Shown: positions 10,684 through 22,160 of the stretch, piece by piece
Layout of the letters: every line of letters begins with the position of its first letter
Position numbering within the stretch: the first letter of the stretch is position 1
NCBI RefSeq assembly: GCF_022524345.1
Contig: NZ_JAKWJU010000002.1
Span: forward strand, 1,612,001-1,676,000
Source of the DNA: Streptomyces marispadix
Lineage (GTDB): Bacteria > Actinomycetota > Actinomycetes > Streptomycetales > Streptomycetaceae
Reading direction: 5' to 3'
Length of the DNA stretch: 64,000 nt
Made by a program: the position numbers and the translations under genes
The notes under the pieces: model-generated
The model's input: the letters and a program-made list of their open reading frames with translations, nothing else
Database searches by the model: none
Told to the model about the DNA's origin: nothing

Positions 10684-11535
10684 ATGCCGAACAGACAGGC
10701 CGGGCGACGCGAACGCCGGGGACAGCGGGGGCCCGAGCGGCACGACTCGCTTGAGGGGCGGGACGGACGCGGGACACGGGAGCGCCAGGGCGACGCATAC
10801 GCCGCCAGCTCCGTCGACAACGCCCTGCGCACCCTGGTGTATCTGCGCGGCCACCAGTCCGCCCGCGTCACGGACATCAGCGACCATCTCGGCGTGGCCC
10901 GTTCCACCGCGCACCGCCTGCTGACGACCCTGCGCGGCCACGGCTTCGTCGAACAGGAGCCGGGCGGCCGTCGCTACCGCCTGGGGCCCGTACTGCTGGG
11001 GCTGACCCGGGGAGCCGTCGACGAGCCCACGCTGGTGCAGGTCGCCCACGGTCACCTCGCGCGGCTGCGCGACGACGCGGGCGAGACGACCAACCTCCTC
11101 GTGCTCGACGGCCCCGACTCCCGCTTCGCCGACGGCGTCGAGGGCCCGCACCCGCTGCGCGTGGGCACACGCACGGGCGACCGCGTGCCCGCGTACGGGA
11201 CGGCCGGCGGCAAGGCGCTGCTGTCCGAACTCTCCCCGGAGGCCGCGCGCACCCGCTACCGCCGCGGTCTGCCCGCCCTGACGTCCTCCACGCTTCCCGA
11301 CGTGGACGCGCTCATCGCCGACCTCGCCGTGACGCGTGCCCGTGGCTACGCCCTCAATTTCGACGAGAGCGTCACGGGCGTACACGGCGTCGGCGTCCCC
11401 GTGCGGGACCGCTTCGGCACCTGTGTCGCGGCGGTCACCGTCGCGGCCCCGAGCATCCGCCTCGACCTCGCCCGCGCCGCCGAACTCGCCGTCCTGCTGC
11501 GGCAGACGGCCGACCGCATCGGAGCGGAGCTGTAG
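10684..11535 (+). CDS. IclR-family transcriptional regulator
   Basis: Regulator of 283 residues. A basic N-terminal tail precedes the winged HTH (VTDISDHLGVARSTAHRLLTTL), and the C-terminal effector-binding domain includes GTAGGKALLSEL and the ARGYALNFDESVTGVHGVG segment usual for IclR. The family often controls aromatic-acid catabolism. Divergent transcription from the MFS/decarboxylase pair, with a 127-base shared upstream region, makes that pair the likely target. Start at ATG 10684; an upstream GTG at 10648 is in frame. Confidence 0.88.
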   Translation: MPNRQAGRRERRGQRGPERHDSLEGRDGRGTRERQGDAYAASSVDNALRTLVYLRGHQSARVTDISDHLGVARSTAHRLLTTLRGHGFVEQEPGGRRYRLGPVLLGLTRGAVDEPTLVQVAHGHLARLRDDAGETTNLLVLDGPDSRFADGVEGPHPLRVGTRTGDRVPAYGTAGGKALLSELSPEAARTRYRRGLPALTSSTLPDVDALIADLAVTRARGYALNFDESVTGVHGVGVPVRDRFGTCVAAVTVAAPSIRLDLARAAELAVLLRQTADRIGAEL

Positions 11536-11631
11536 CGGGTCGCAGTCCCGCGGCCGCGCTGCCGTACGTCCTGCGGCGCCGGACCGAACCCCGGCGTGGA
11601 CGGCACGAAAGCCGTGCGCGAAGGTTCCGGC

Positions 11632-13191
11632 ATGACGTACTCGAAGGCCCGCAGACGGGCCGTACTGATGACCCTGTGCACGGGCCTGTTCATGGCGATG
11701 CTCGACAACCTCGTGGTGACCACGGCCCTGCCCGGCATCGGAGCGGACCTGGAGACCGGAACGGCCGGTCTCCAGTGGGTCGTCGAGGCCTACAGCGTCG
11801 TCTTCGCCGCGCTGCTGCTGACCGGCGGCACGCTCGGCGACCGCTGGGGCAGGCGCCGCGTCTACCTCGCAGGGCTGGCGCTCTTCACCTTCGGTTCGGG
11901 CGTGTGCGCACTCGCCCAGGGCCTGGAGGTCCTGGTGGCCGGACGCGCCCTTCAGGGGGTGGGCGCCGCGGCGCTGACCCCGGGCACGCTCTCCATCCTG
12001 CGGCACGTCTTCACCGAACCCGGCGAGAGGGCCAGGGCGATAGGCGTCAACAGCGGCGTCTCCGGCGCGGGCCTCGCCGTAGGACCGGCCCTGGGCGGCC
12101 CGTTGGTGGACCACTTCGGCTGGGCCAGCGCGTTCTGGATCAATGTTCCGGTCGGTGTGGCCGGCCTGGTCGTCGCCGCGAAGGTGCTGCCGGAGGTGCC
12201 GCGGTCGGGAGCACGCCCCGACCCGGCCGGGCAGATCACCGCGGTGCTCGGGCTGGGTGCCCTGGTGCTGACCCTGATCGAGGGGCCCGTACGGGGGTGG
12301 AGCGATCCGTGGGTACTGGGCGGAGCCGCGACCGCCGCCGTGACCTTGACGGTGTTCGTCGCCGTGGAGCGCCGGGTCGCATCGCCCATGCTGGACCTGC
12401 GCCTCCTGACGAACCGGGCCACGAGCGCCGCGTCCCTGGCAGGTTTCACCGTCGGCTTCGGCTTCTTCGGGCTCAGCGTCTTCGTCACCCTCTATCTCCA
12501 GTACGTACTGAACTGGTCGCCCACATCGGCCGGTCTGGCCATGCTCCCCGCCACGGTGTGCACCGCCGCCACCGCGGTCCTGACCGGACGCCTCTGCGCC
12601 CGCTTCGGCTCCCGTACCGCACTCGTCGCCGGGCTGGTACTGCTCTCGGCCGGACTCGCCGGGTTCACGCTCTACGGGGCCCAGGCGCGCTTCGCCGAAT
12701 TCGGCTGGCTCATGCCGCTCCTCGGCAGCGGCTTCGGCATGACGGTCGCCTCCACCTCGATCGCGGTGATGGAGGGGTCTCCGCAGGAACGCGCGGGCAC
12801 CGCCTCGGCGACGGTCAACATGCTCCGCGAAGTCGGCGGTGTGACCGGGGTGGCGGTGATGGGCGCGGTGCTGACGGCGCGGTTCGCCGCCGCACTGCGT
12901 GAAGAGTTCCCCGCCTCCGGCGCGCTCGACGCGGATGCGCTGGCCCACTCCGTGACAGCGGGAGGAGGCACGGGACTCGGCAGCACCTCGGGCGTGCCTG
13001 CCGCTGTCGTACGGAGCATCGACGGCGCCTTCGTGGCCGGACTGCACCTCGCGCTGTGGGCTGGAGCGTCCGCGTTGCTGATCACCGCGGCGCTGGTGCT
13101 GTTCCGTATGCGGGCACCGCGCCGGGACGTCGCCGACGCCGACGAGGCCACAGAAGATCAGGCTTCCGCCCCGCAGCCGTCGAAGCGCTGA
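11632..13191 (+). CDS. DHA2-family (14-TM) MFS drug efflux transporter
   Basis: Proton-coupled multidrug exporter of the EmrB/QacA type, 519 residues. The motif MAMLDNLVVTTALPGI in helix 1 (motif D1) and GGTLGDRWGRRRVY in loop 2-3 (motif A) are diagnostic; TPGTLSILRHVF and GVSGAGLAVGPALGG follow (motif C). The ATG at 11632 has GAAGG upstream and is preferred to the GTG at 11596. No TetR or MarR regulator gene adjoins it, so control is unclear. Substrate unknown. Confidence 0.88.
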   Translation: MTYSKARRRAVLMTLCTGLFMAMLDNLVVTTALPGIGADLETGTAGLQWVVEAYSVVFAALLLTGGTLGDRWGRRRVYLAGLALFTFGSGVCALAQGLEVLVAGRALQGVGAAALTPGTLSILRHVFTEPGERARAIGVNSGVSGAGLAVGPALGGPLVDHFGWASAFWINVPVGVAGLVVAAKVLPEVPRSGARPDPAGQITAVLGLGALVLTLIEGPVRGWSDPWVLGGAATAAVTLTVFVAVERRVASPMLDLRLLTNRATSAASLAGFTVGFGFFGLSVFVTLYLQYVLNWSPTSAGLAMLPATVCTAATAVLTGRLCARFGSRTALVAGLVLLSAGLAGFTLYGAQARFAEFGWLMPLLGSGFGMTVASTSIAVMEGSPQERAGTASATVNMLREVGGVTGVAVMGAVLTARFAAALREEFPASGALDADALAHSVTAGGGTGLGSTSGVPAAVVRSIDGAFVAGLHLALWAGASALLITAALVLFRMRAPRRDVADADEATEDQASAPQPSKR

Positions 13192-13359
13192 CCGCACAGC
13201 AGCCGCCCAGCCGCCCCCACCGCGCGTCGTCCGAGGCCAGAGGGGCTGCAATCGGCCGCCGGGCGGAGGCGGACGGCCGAAAGCCGCCGCGTCGCGACGA
13301 CCGCAGGCGGAAAGCATCCTTCCGGCACAGACGGTTCGCGACTGGGAGGGGCGACGGAC

Positions 13360-14280
13360 TTGGCATTCGGCATCGAACGCATCGAAGAGGCGGTCAAGCA
13401 CCTGACGACACAGATCACCGGCATCGGCAACGCACTTCGCGAGAGCCTCACCGAGACCCGCAGCCGCGTCGACGCCCTTACGCACACCCACACCGACCTC
13501 GGCAACCGCGTCGACGAGGCCCGCCGCGTCAGCGAAGCCAACAGCCGCGACATCGCTGCCGCCCGCCGGGAGTTGGCGGAGCTTCACGCCCTCATCGAAA
13601 GCCGTCGCGCGGACACCGCCGAAGCTCTCGCCGCCCCGCCGGCCGAACCCGGGCCCCGGCCCGGGAACGAGCCCCAGCCCGAGCCGTATGCCGCGGGCCC
13701 CCTCGGTCCGATGGGGCCCGCGGACCCCCTCGACCACAGTCCGCACGCCTTCGACCACGACCCGCACGACGATCTGCTCGCCCAGGCGGCAGGAGTCGCC
13801 AACGCCGAACTCGTCTGCCATCGCGACACCTGGGCGTTCCTCACCCAACAGGCCTGCCGCGGCGAGCACTTCAGCATGCCCGTCGACATCTCGCCCGCCG
13901 ACGGCGGCGACCGCGGCAGCGGCACCGTGCGCGTCGGCCTCTCCGGCCGCAGCCTCCTCGGCCTCGCGGACGCGCTGTGGCACGTCACCCAGAGCCCCGG
14001 CGCCTCCCCGGGCACCCGCCATCTCGCCGCCCAGACCTACAACCGCATCCAGGCGGCGCTCACCCACACCCACAGCGGCCCACCCGGAGCGGGCACCGTC
14101 GCCCGCATCGTCATCGACGACCGGGTGCCCCACGAAGAGGCCGACGAGGCCGAGAAGGAGGACCCGGAGGACGGCAACGCCTCGAACGGCAGGGACGACG
14201 GGGGCGACGGGGGCGACGGGGGCGACGGAGGCAGCAGGAACGACGGCGAACCGTGCGTGATCGGAGGCATCGCGAGCTGA
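13360..14280 (+). CDS. Hypothetical coiled-coil protein with acidic Gly/Asp tail
   Basis: I do not recognise this gene. Its TTG start has a strong GGGAGGGG ribosome site 8 bases upstream. Residues 1-90 form an amphipathic heptad-like coiled coil (IERIEEAVKHLTTQITGIGN onward). A Pro/Asp/His-rich linker follows, then a compact domain of about 110 residues (AAGVANAELVCHRDTWAFLT...TVARIVIDDRV), and an acidic tail with repeated DGGDGG units. There is no signal peptide or membrane segment. It follows the efflux gene on the same strand after 168 bases. Confidence 0.7.
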   Translation: MAFGIERIEEAVKHLTTQITGIGNALRESLTETRSRVDALTHTHTDLGNRVDEARRVSEANSRDIAAARRELAELHALIESRRADTAEALAAPPAEPGPRPGNEPQPEPYAAGPLGPMGPADPLDHSPHAFDHDPHDDLLAQAAGVANAELVCHRDTWAFLTQQACRGEHFSMPVDISPADGGDRGSGTVRVGLSGRSLLGLADALWHVTQSPGASPGTRHLAAQTYNRIQAALTHTHSGPPGAGTVARIVIDDRVPHEEADEAEKEDPEDGNASNGRDDGGDGGDGGDGGSRNDGEPCVIGGIAS

Positions 14281-14349
14281 GGCCGCACGGCCTGCCGCGA
14301 CGCCGGTGGCAGGACGCGGGTGAGGAGCGGACGCGCAAGCGAGCGGACG

Positions 14350-14387
14350 AAAAAAGGGGGTGGCACCTCCGCACAGGTGCCACCCCC
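14350..14387 (-). terminator. Rho-independent terminator of ppdK
   Basis: GGGGGTGGCACCT pairs perfectly with AGGTGCCACCCCC around a 6-base loop. On the minus strand it is followed by TTTTTT, so it terminates minus-strand transcription. It lies about 250 bases beyond the ppdK stop. Confidence 0.85.
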
Positions 14388-14481
14388 GGTTCCCGTCCGC
14401 CCCACCGCCGGTGAGGGTGCTGGGCGTGGGAGCGGCCGGGAAGACCGGCACGGCCCGGGACGCGGAAACGCGACCGGAGCC

Positions 14482-14541
14482 AGGACCGAAGCCGAGACCG
14501 ATGTCGAGACCGAAGCCGAGACCGAAGCCGAGACCGACGTT
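14482..14541. repeat. 12-bp tandem repeat (5 units)
   Basis: Five phased 12-mers of the type GAGACCGAAGCC (some GAGACCGATGTC or GAGACCGACGTT). They lie in the 354-base non-coding stretch between the hypothetical gene and the ppdK stop. No gene is evident in this stretch besides the ppdK terminator. Confidence 0.7.
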
Positions 14542-14634
14542 GCGGCCGGAAGCCGGTAGTCGGGAGCCGGTGGTCGGGGGCCGGAGCCGGTAGCCGAATC
14601 GCGACCGGCCCTGCCCTCGGGCCCCGTCAGTTCA

Positions 14635-17340
<2,706 letters not shown>

Positions 17341-17758
17341 GGGACTCGACCCCTTGTGGACGGCTGGCCTGACGGCGGGGAGCGTACCCAGATCGAAGGC
17401 AGGGACGTACGTCCAGCGGTACGCCAAAGGGCCGTAACCACCCGGACGGCGAGGATCGAAGGCAGCGCCCTTCCCGTACGGGCGCAGGCGGCCGAATCCA
17501 CAAGTCGAAGGCACCACTCCGCCGAGCCACCGCCGACCCGCGAGCAGGCACTCTCCGTGAGGATGCTCTTCGGGGACTGAATCTAGGACCGGTAAAGTCG
17601 CGGGCTGCTCCTTGGAGATCTGGACCGCACAACTGAGCGCTCATCTGAGCAACCCCCTGATCAAGGTGGCGAGAATCACGCCTGCGAGTGACCGGCTGGT
17701 CTCACGATGCGGACATCACGGATCGTTTCCCCGGCGTTCGCCCGCGGCGGTGACCCGG
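17341..17758. other. Non-coding region upstream of ppdK
   Basis: A 418-base stretch between the ppdK start and the stop of the oxidoreductase gene. It must hold the ppdK promoter. I see no convincing gene, terminator or repeat. Confidence 0.5.
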
Positions 17759-18745
17759 TCACAAGGCCGTACGGGCCGCCTGTTCCAGCAGCTCCTGGAG
17801 ACGAAGCCCGCGCCTCGCGTCCGGATCGGGGGTGCGCCTGCCGCGTACCGCCTCGGCGAACTCACGGCGCAGCACGGGCCATGACTCCTCCGGGTCCAAC
17901 TCCCCCGAGTCGTAGACCAGTTCATGCTCCTCGCAGTACAGCTCGACCCGGGTGCGCGCACGGGCGACCCGTATCGAGCCGGAAAGCGACGCCTGGCTGA
18001 CGGCGCCGTTCTCGTGCTCGCAGGTCAGCTCAATCCAGCGCCGCGGGTCGCCCGTGCCGCGTATGGAGGCGATCGGGCCGACCGCGAGGTCGAGCAGGTC
18101 CAGCAGATGGGGACCGAGGTCGAGCAGCGCGCCGTGTTCCAGACGCCAGCCTGTGGCCATCTCGCCACCGAGGAACGCGCCGTGGACGTAGAGAGACCGG
18201 GCGCCGGTGACCGTGGACCGGCTTGCGCGGGCGAGGAATTCACGGGTGCCGGGGTGGTAGCGCTTGCTCAGCACGAGCTGGGAGACCACGCCGGCGTCGG
18301 CTATCGCATCGGCCAGCGCGCGGGCGGAGACGAGGTCCGGGCCGAGCGGCTTCTCCAGCAGCAGCGCCCGGCCTGACCGCGCGGCTCGTACGGCCAACTC
18401 GGCCTGTACCGCGGGCGGAACGGCGAAGGCCACCGCCTCGCATGTGCCCAGGAGTTCGTCGAGGGAGGCCGCGGTCGCGGCGCCGTAGGGTGCGGCTGTC
18501 TCCGCGGCGGCCTCGGGGCGGCGGGCCCACACGGAGACCAGTTCCGTCTCAGGACCGGCCGCGAGCATCCTGGCGTGCATGGTGCGGGCCCAGGGTCCGG
18601 CGCCGACGAGACCGACACGTACCGGGTCGCCGGTCCACTGCCCGGACGCGGCAGCGTCCTTCGGCGCCGTCGCGGCAGCGTCCTCAAGTGCCTTGCCGGG
18701 AGCGGCGGACGGCCGGGGTGCGGCGGCGTCGACGGGCTCGGTCAT
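17759..18745 (-). CDS. Gfo/Idh/MocA-family oxidoreductase
   Basis: NAD(P)-dependent sugar or inositol dehydrogenase-type protein, 328 residues. After a 40-residue Ala-rich leader, the Rossmann motif GLVGAGPWARTMHARML appears, and the family EKPLG motif (LLLEKPLGPDL) lies near residue 130. The C-terminal substrate domain is complete. It is the last gene of a minus-strand group: binding protein, two permeases, ROK regulator, this enzyme. It probably acts on the imported sugar or its breakdown product. Substrate not predictable. Confidence 0.85.
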   Translation of the reverse strand: MTEPVDAAAPRPSAAPGKALEDAAATAPKDAAASGQWTGDPVRVGLVGAGPWARTMHARMLAAGPETELVSVWARRPEAAAETAAPYGAATAASLDELLGTCEAVAFAVPPAVQAELAVRAARSGRALLLEKPLGPDLVSARALADAIADAGVVSQLVLSKRYHPGTREFLARASRSTVTGARSLYVHGAFLGGEMATGWRLEHGALLDLGPHLLDLLDLAVGPIASIRGTGDPRRWIELTCEHENGAVSQASLSGSIRVARARTRVELYCEEHELVYDSGELDPEESWPVLRREFAEAVRGRRTPDPDARRGLRLQELLEQAARTAL

Positions 18746-18823
18746 GGGTGGTCCTTCCGAACGTGCGGGCGGGGGGCCGGAGTCGGGGTCCGAGGCCGGG
18801 CGGCCGGGGACGGCCGGGCTGGC

Positions 18824-20029
18824 TCAGCCGCCGAGCGCCGCGAGCCGGGCGTCCGCCCGGTCCGGGGCGTAGAGGTCCTCGACGACGATCGCGGCGGCAC
18901 CCAGCAGCCCGGCCCGCTCCCCCAACCGCGAGGTGACGACGCTCAGATGGGCGGTGGTACGCGGCATCGCCCGCTGGTACAGCAGTTCGCGGACGCCGGT
19001 GAGGAACGGAGTGCCCGCGAGGTCCCCCGCGATCATCAGCACCCCCGGGTTGAGCAGTGTGACGACGGTGACCAGCACCTCGCCGACCCTGCGGCCCGCC
19101 TCCCTCGCGAGCCGCACCGCGTCGGGCTGACCGGCCGCGAGATGGTCGCGTACGCCGGACACGGAGTCGGTTGCGATCCCGGCGTCGGTGAGCTGTGCGG
19201 CCAGTGCCCGGCCGCTGGCGACGGCGGCGAGGCAGCCGTAGGAGCCGCACATGCACAGCGCCTCGGGGCAGTCGTGCAGCCTTATGTGGCCGATGTCGCC
19301 GGACCCGCCGTCGATTCCGCGGTAGAGGCGGCCGTCGGCGACGACTCCGGCGCCGATGCCCGTGGAGACCTTCACCAGCAGGAAGGCGGAGCAGTCCCGG
19401 TGGGCGGCGCGCTGCTCGGCGTAGGCCATCAAGTTGGCGTCGTTGTCGAGGAGTACGGGCACGGCGGGCCCCTCGGCGGAGACGTACCGCGCCCATGCCT
19501 CCTGGAGTTTCTCCCGTACCGGATAGCCGTCCCAGCCCGGCATGATCGGCGGCTGTACGACCAGGCCCGACTCCCAGTCGACGGGGCCGGGCACGGAGAG
19601 CCCGATGCCGCAGACCCGAGCCGCCGGGGTGCCGGTCTGCTCCAGCAGTGCCGCGAACCAGCGCGCGAGGGTGTCGAGTACGTGGCCTGGGCCGTCCGCG
19701 ATCAGCATCTCGCCGGAGCGCTCGGCCAGTACGTTGCCCGCGAGGTCCACGACGGCCGCGCTGGTGTGGCTCGTACCGAGGTCGGCGGCGAGCACCACGG
19801 CGTGCTCCGAGTCGAACTCCAGCCGTGTGGAGGGCCGTCCGCCCGAGGAGCCCTCGACGGGTGCCGTGGCGCCCTCGCGCAGCCAGCCCGCCGCGAAGAG
19901 CTGGTCGAGGCGGTGGCCGACGGTGGACCGGGAGAGCCCGGTGGCCCGTTGCAGTGCGCCGCGTGTGGTGGCGCTTCCGTCACGGATGAGGCGGAGCAGA
20001 TGCCCCGCGCTCGCCTGGTTCCCGGTCAT
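18824..20029 (-). CDS. ROK-family transcriptional regulator
   Basis: 401 residues: N-terminal winged HTH (TTRGALQRATGLSRSTVGHR, about 22-41) fused to a sugar-kinase-like ROK domain. The ATP-site motif AADLGTSHTSAAVVDL, LLDNDANLMAYAE and the zinc motif CMCGSYGCL are visible; the usual Glu after GCL is Ala, which suggests a sensor rather than an active kinase. It is 7 bases after the permease stop, in the same operon as the ABC transporter it most likely represses. Confidence 0.88.
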   Translation of the reverse strand: MTGNQASAGHLLRLIRDGSATTRGALQRATGLSRSTVGHRLDQLFAAGWLREGATAPVEGSSGGRPSTRLEFDSEHAVVLAADLGTSHTSAAVVDLAGNVLAERSGEMLIADGPGHVLDTLARWFAALLEQTGTPAARVCGIGLSVPGPVDWESGLVVQPPIMPGWDGYPVREKLQEAWARYVSAEGPAVPVLLDNDANLMAYAEQRAAHRDCSAFLLVKVSTGIGAGVVADGRLYRGIDGGSGDIGHIRLHDCPEALCMCGSYGCLAAVASGRALAAQLTDAGIATDSVSGVRDHLAAGQPDAVRLAREAGRRVGEVLVTVVTLLNPGVLMIAGDLAGTPFLTGVRELLYQRAMPRTTAHLSVVTSRLGERAGLLGAAAIVVEDLYAPDRADARLAALGG

Positions 20030-20036
20030 CGACTCC

Positions 20037-20945
20037 TCAGCTCTTGTCCGCGCCGCTGGTCAGGCCCTCTGTCAGCAGCCGTTCCGCGGCGAGGAAGAGA
20101 AGGACCACGGGAACGGTCAGCACCACCGATCCTGCCATCAGCACCGTCTTGGACACCTCGATGCCGTTGGCCAGTTGCTGGAGGCCGAGGGAGACGGTCC
20201 AGTTCTCCGGTGTGGCGGCGAGGAAGAGCAGCGCGAAGAGGAACTCGTTCCACGCGATCATGAAGATATAGAGGCCGGTGGCCATCAACGACGGCGCGGC
20301 GAGCGGCAGTACGACCTTGCGTATGGTCTGGAGCCGCGAACAGCCGTCCAGCGCGGCGGCCTCCTCGATGGAGAAGGGGATCGTCGCGAAGTAGTTGCGC
20401 AGCATGTAGATGGAGACGGGCACGGTCTGCGCGATGTAGACGATGGCGAGCCCGACGATGCTGCCCTGGAGCCCCATCTTCGCGAACATCACGAAGAGCG
20501 GCACCGCGAGCAGGGTCGCGGGGAAGAGGTAGACGGCGAGGAAGAGCGCGCTGAGGTGCCGTCCGCCGAAGAAGCGCAGCCGGCTCACGGCGTAGCTGCC
20601 GGGGATCGCGGCGAGCAGGGTGAGCACCACGGCGCCGACGGAGGCGAGGGCGGAGTTGCGGAGCATGCCCAGGAATCCCTGGCCGCCCTCGGAGGTGGGC
20701 CTGAGTACTTCCTCGTACGTGCTGAGCGTGAACTCCTTGGTGGAGACCCACAGCCGGCCGGGGTCGAGCAGGAGCGCGTCGATGGGTTTCACCGACAGCA
20801 GCAGCATGTAGTAGAAGGGCACCAGCGTGGCCAGCGCGAGGAAGGCGATGACGACCCAGCGCAGCACGCCGAAGAGCCGTTCCTCGAACTGGGCGCGGCT
20901 GAAGGGGACTCGGGCGCGGACTTGGGCCTGGTCTGCGCGGCTCAT
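20037..20945 (-). CDS. Carbohydrate ABC transporter permease (MalG-like)
   Basis: CUT1-type inner-membrane permease, 302 residues, about six helices. The ATPase-docking EAA loop is visible as EEAAALDGCSRLQTIRKVVL. Start ATG 20945 overlaps the stop of the MalF-like gene (ATGA). The frame is open far upstream but that is a shadow of the neighbour. No ATPase gene is in the cluster, so a shared MsiK-type ATPase encoded elsewhere is likely, as usual for Streptomyces CUT1 systems. Confidence 0.92.
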   Translation of the reverse strand: MSRADQAQVRARVPFSRAQFEERLFGVLRWVVIAFLALATLVPFYYMLLLSVKPIDALLLDPGRLWVSTKEFTLSTYEEVLRPTSEGGQGFLGMLRNSALASVGAVVLTLLAAIPGSYAVSRLRFFGGRHLSALFLAVYLFPATLLAVPLFVMFAKMGLQGSIVGLAIVYIAQTVPVSIYMLRNYFATIPFSIEEAAALDGCSRLQTIRKVVLPLAAPSLMATGLYIFMIAWNEFLFALLFLAATPENWTVSLGLQQLANGIEVSKTVLMAGSVVLTVPVVLLFLAAERLLTEGLTSGADKS

Positions 20946-21997
20946 GACTCCTCCTGGACCTTCCTGCCGAAGAACGTGAAGTACAGGCCCAGCAGCACCA
21001 TGAGGATCACGGCGAGCACGAGCGCCTGGGCCGCGGCGGCGCCCACGTCGAAGCGGGCGGTGAGGAAGTCGTAGACGCGCACGGCGACCACGTCGGTGCC
21101 GGAGCCTCCGCCGGTCAGCAGGTACACGTCGTCGAACTTGTTGAACTCCATGATGAAACGCAGCACGCACAGCAGCGCCACGACGGGCATGAGCTGCGGC
21201 AGCAGCACGTGCCGGAAGCGCTGGGTGGGCGCGGCGCCGTCGACCTTCGCGGCCTCCTCCAGGCCGTCCGGCACCGCCTGTAGGCGGGCCAGCAGGAAGA
21301 GGAACGCGAACGGGAAGTAGCGCCAGGTCTCGAAGGCGATGACGGTCAGCAGGGCCAGCGGCAGCTCGAAGTCCGCGCCGAACAGGGAGACTTCGTAGCT
21401 GCGGGTGGAGAGGAAGGCGACCGGGTCGTCCCAGCCGAGCAGCTTCGCGCCCCACTCGTTGACGACGCCGAACTGCGGGCTCAGCGCGATCTCCCATACG
21501 AACGCCACGGCCACCACGGGCGCCACATAGGGCAGCAGCATCGCGCCGCGCACCAGGCCGCGGCCGCGGAAAGGCTTGCGCAGCGCGAGCGCGGCGACCA
21601 GGCCGAGGAGGATGGACCCGGCAGTGGAGCCGACTGTGTAGAGCAGAGTGGTCCACAGGCTGGTCCAGAAGCCGGGCGAGCCGAAGACCGCACGGAAGTT
21701 CTCCAGCGACCAGTCGCCGAGAAGGCCCATGCCCTGGATGTCGACGAGGCGGGCGTTCTGGAACGCGAGAAGCACCGTCCACAGGATCGGCAGCACGACG
21801 ACCACCGTCACGACCACGACGGTGGGGGTGACGAAGGCCAGACCGGCACGGTTCTCCCGTGCGGCGGCGGAGAGTCGGCGGGGGCGGCGTCCGGGGGTGC
21901 CGCCGCCCGGGGCGTCCGGGCCGGACCCCGGCCCGGGACCGGGGGTGTCGCCGGGGCGCGTCGCGCCGTCCTGTGGAGTGGTCGTGGGTTGCGTCAT
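20942..21997 (-). CDS. Carbohydrate ABC transporter permease (MalF-like)
   Basis: CUT1-type permease of 351 residues. A Pro/Gly-rich cytosolic N-terminus of about 50 residues precedes the first helix (GLAFVTPTVVVVTVVVVLP). The EAA loop reads LEEAAKVDGAAPTQRFRHVL. It pairs with the MalG-like permease through an ATGA overlap and follows the binding-protein gene after a 163-base gap, which is unusually long inside such an operon and contains a direct repeat. Confidence 0.92.
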   Translation of the reverse strand: MTQPTTTPQDGATRPGDTPGPGPGSGPDAPGGGTPGRRPRRLSAAARENRAGLAFVTPTVVVVTVVVVLPILWTVLLAFQNARLVDIQGMGLLGDWSLENFRAVFGSPGFWTSLWTTLLYTVGSTAGSILLGLVAALALRKPFRGRGLVRGAMLLPYVAPVVAVAFVWEIALSPQFGVVNEWGAKLLGWDDPVAFLSTRSYEVSLFGADFELPLALLTVIAFETWRYFPFAFLFLLARLQAVPDGLEEAAKVDGAAPTQRFRHVLLPQLMPVVALLCVLRFIMEFNKFDDVYLLTGGGSGTDVVAVRVYDFLTARFDVGAAAAQALVLAVILMVLLGLYFTFFGRKVQEES

Positions 21998-22000
21998 GGT

Positions 22001-22032
22001 GTGCGTACCTCGGGTGTGTGCGTACCTCGGGT
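22001..22032. repeat. 15-bp direct repeat upstream of the MalF-like gene
   Basis: Two copies of GTGCGTACCTCGGGT (22001-22015 and 22018-22032), 2 bases apart, directly upstream of the MalF-like start on the minus strand. They could mark an internal regulatory site or a recent duplication. Confidence 0.55.
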
Positions 22033-22160
22033 CACGTGTGGGGGCGGGGCTGCGGGGGCGCCGGAACGCGAGGGACCGGTGGCGCCGGAGGTCTGGGCGA
22101 GGGTGCGCAGGCGGGCACCGGCGCGGGCGCCGGAACCGGCCCCGGCGGGCAGGGCGCCGC

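Noticed and set aside
10630..14451. A 1273-codon minus-strand open frame opposite the IclR and efflux genes
   Set aside because: The opposite strand has two clear protein families plus a third gene with good codon bias; this frame has no recognisable domain.
17341..17517. Extended N-terminus of ppdK up to 17517
   Set aside because: The extra 59 residues do not resemble the family, and GTG 17340 has a ribosome site and the usual start sequence.
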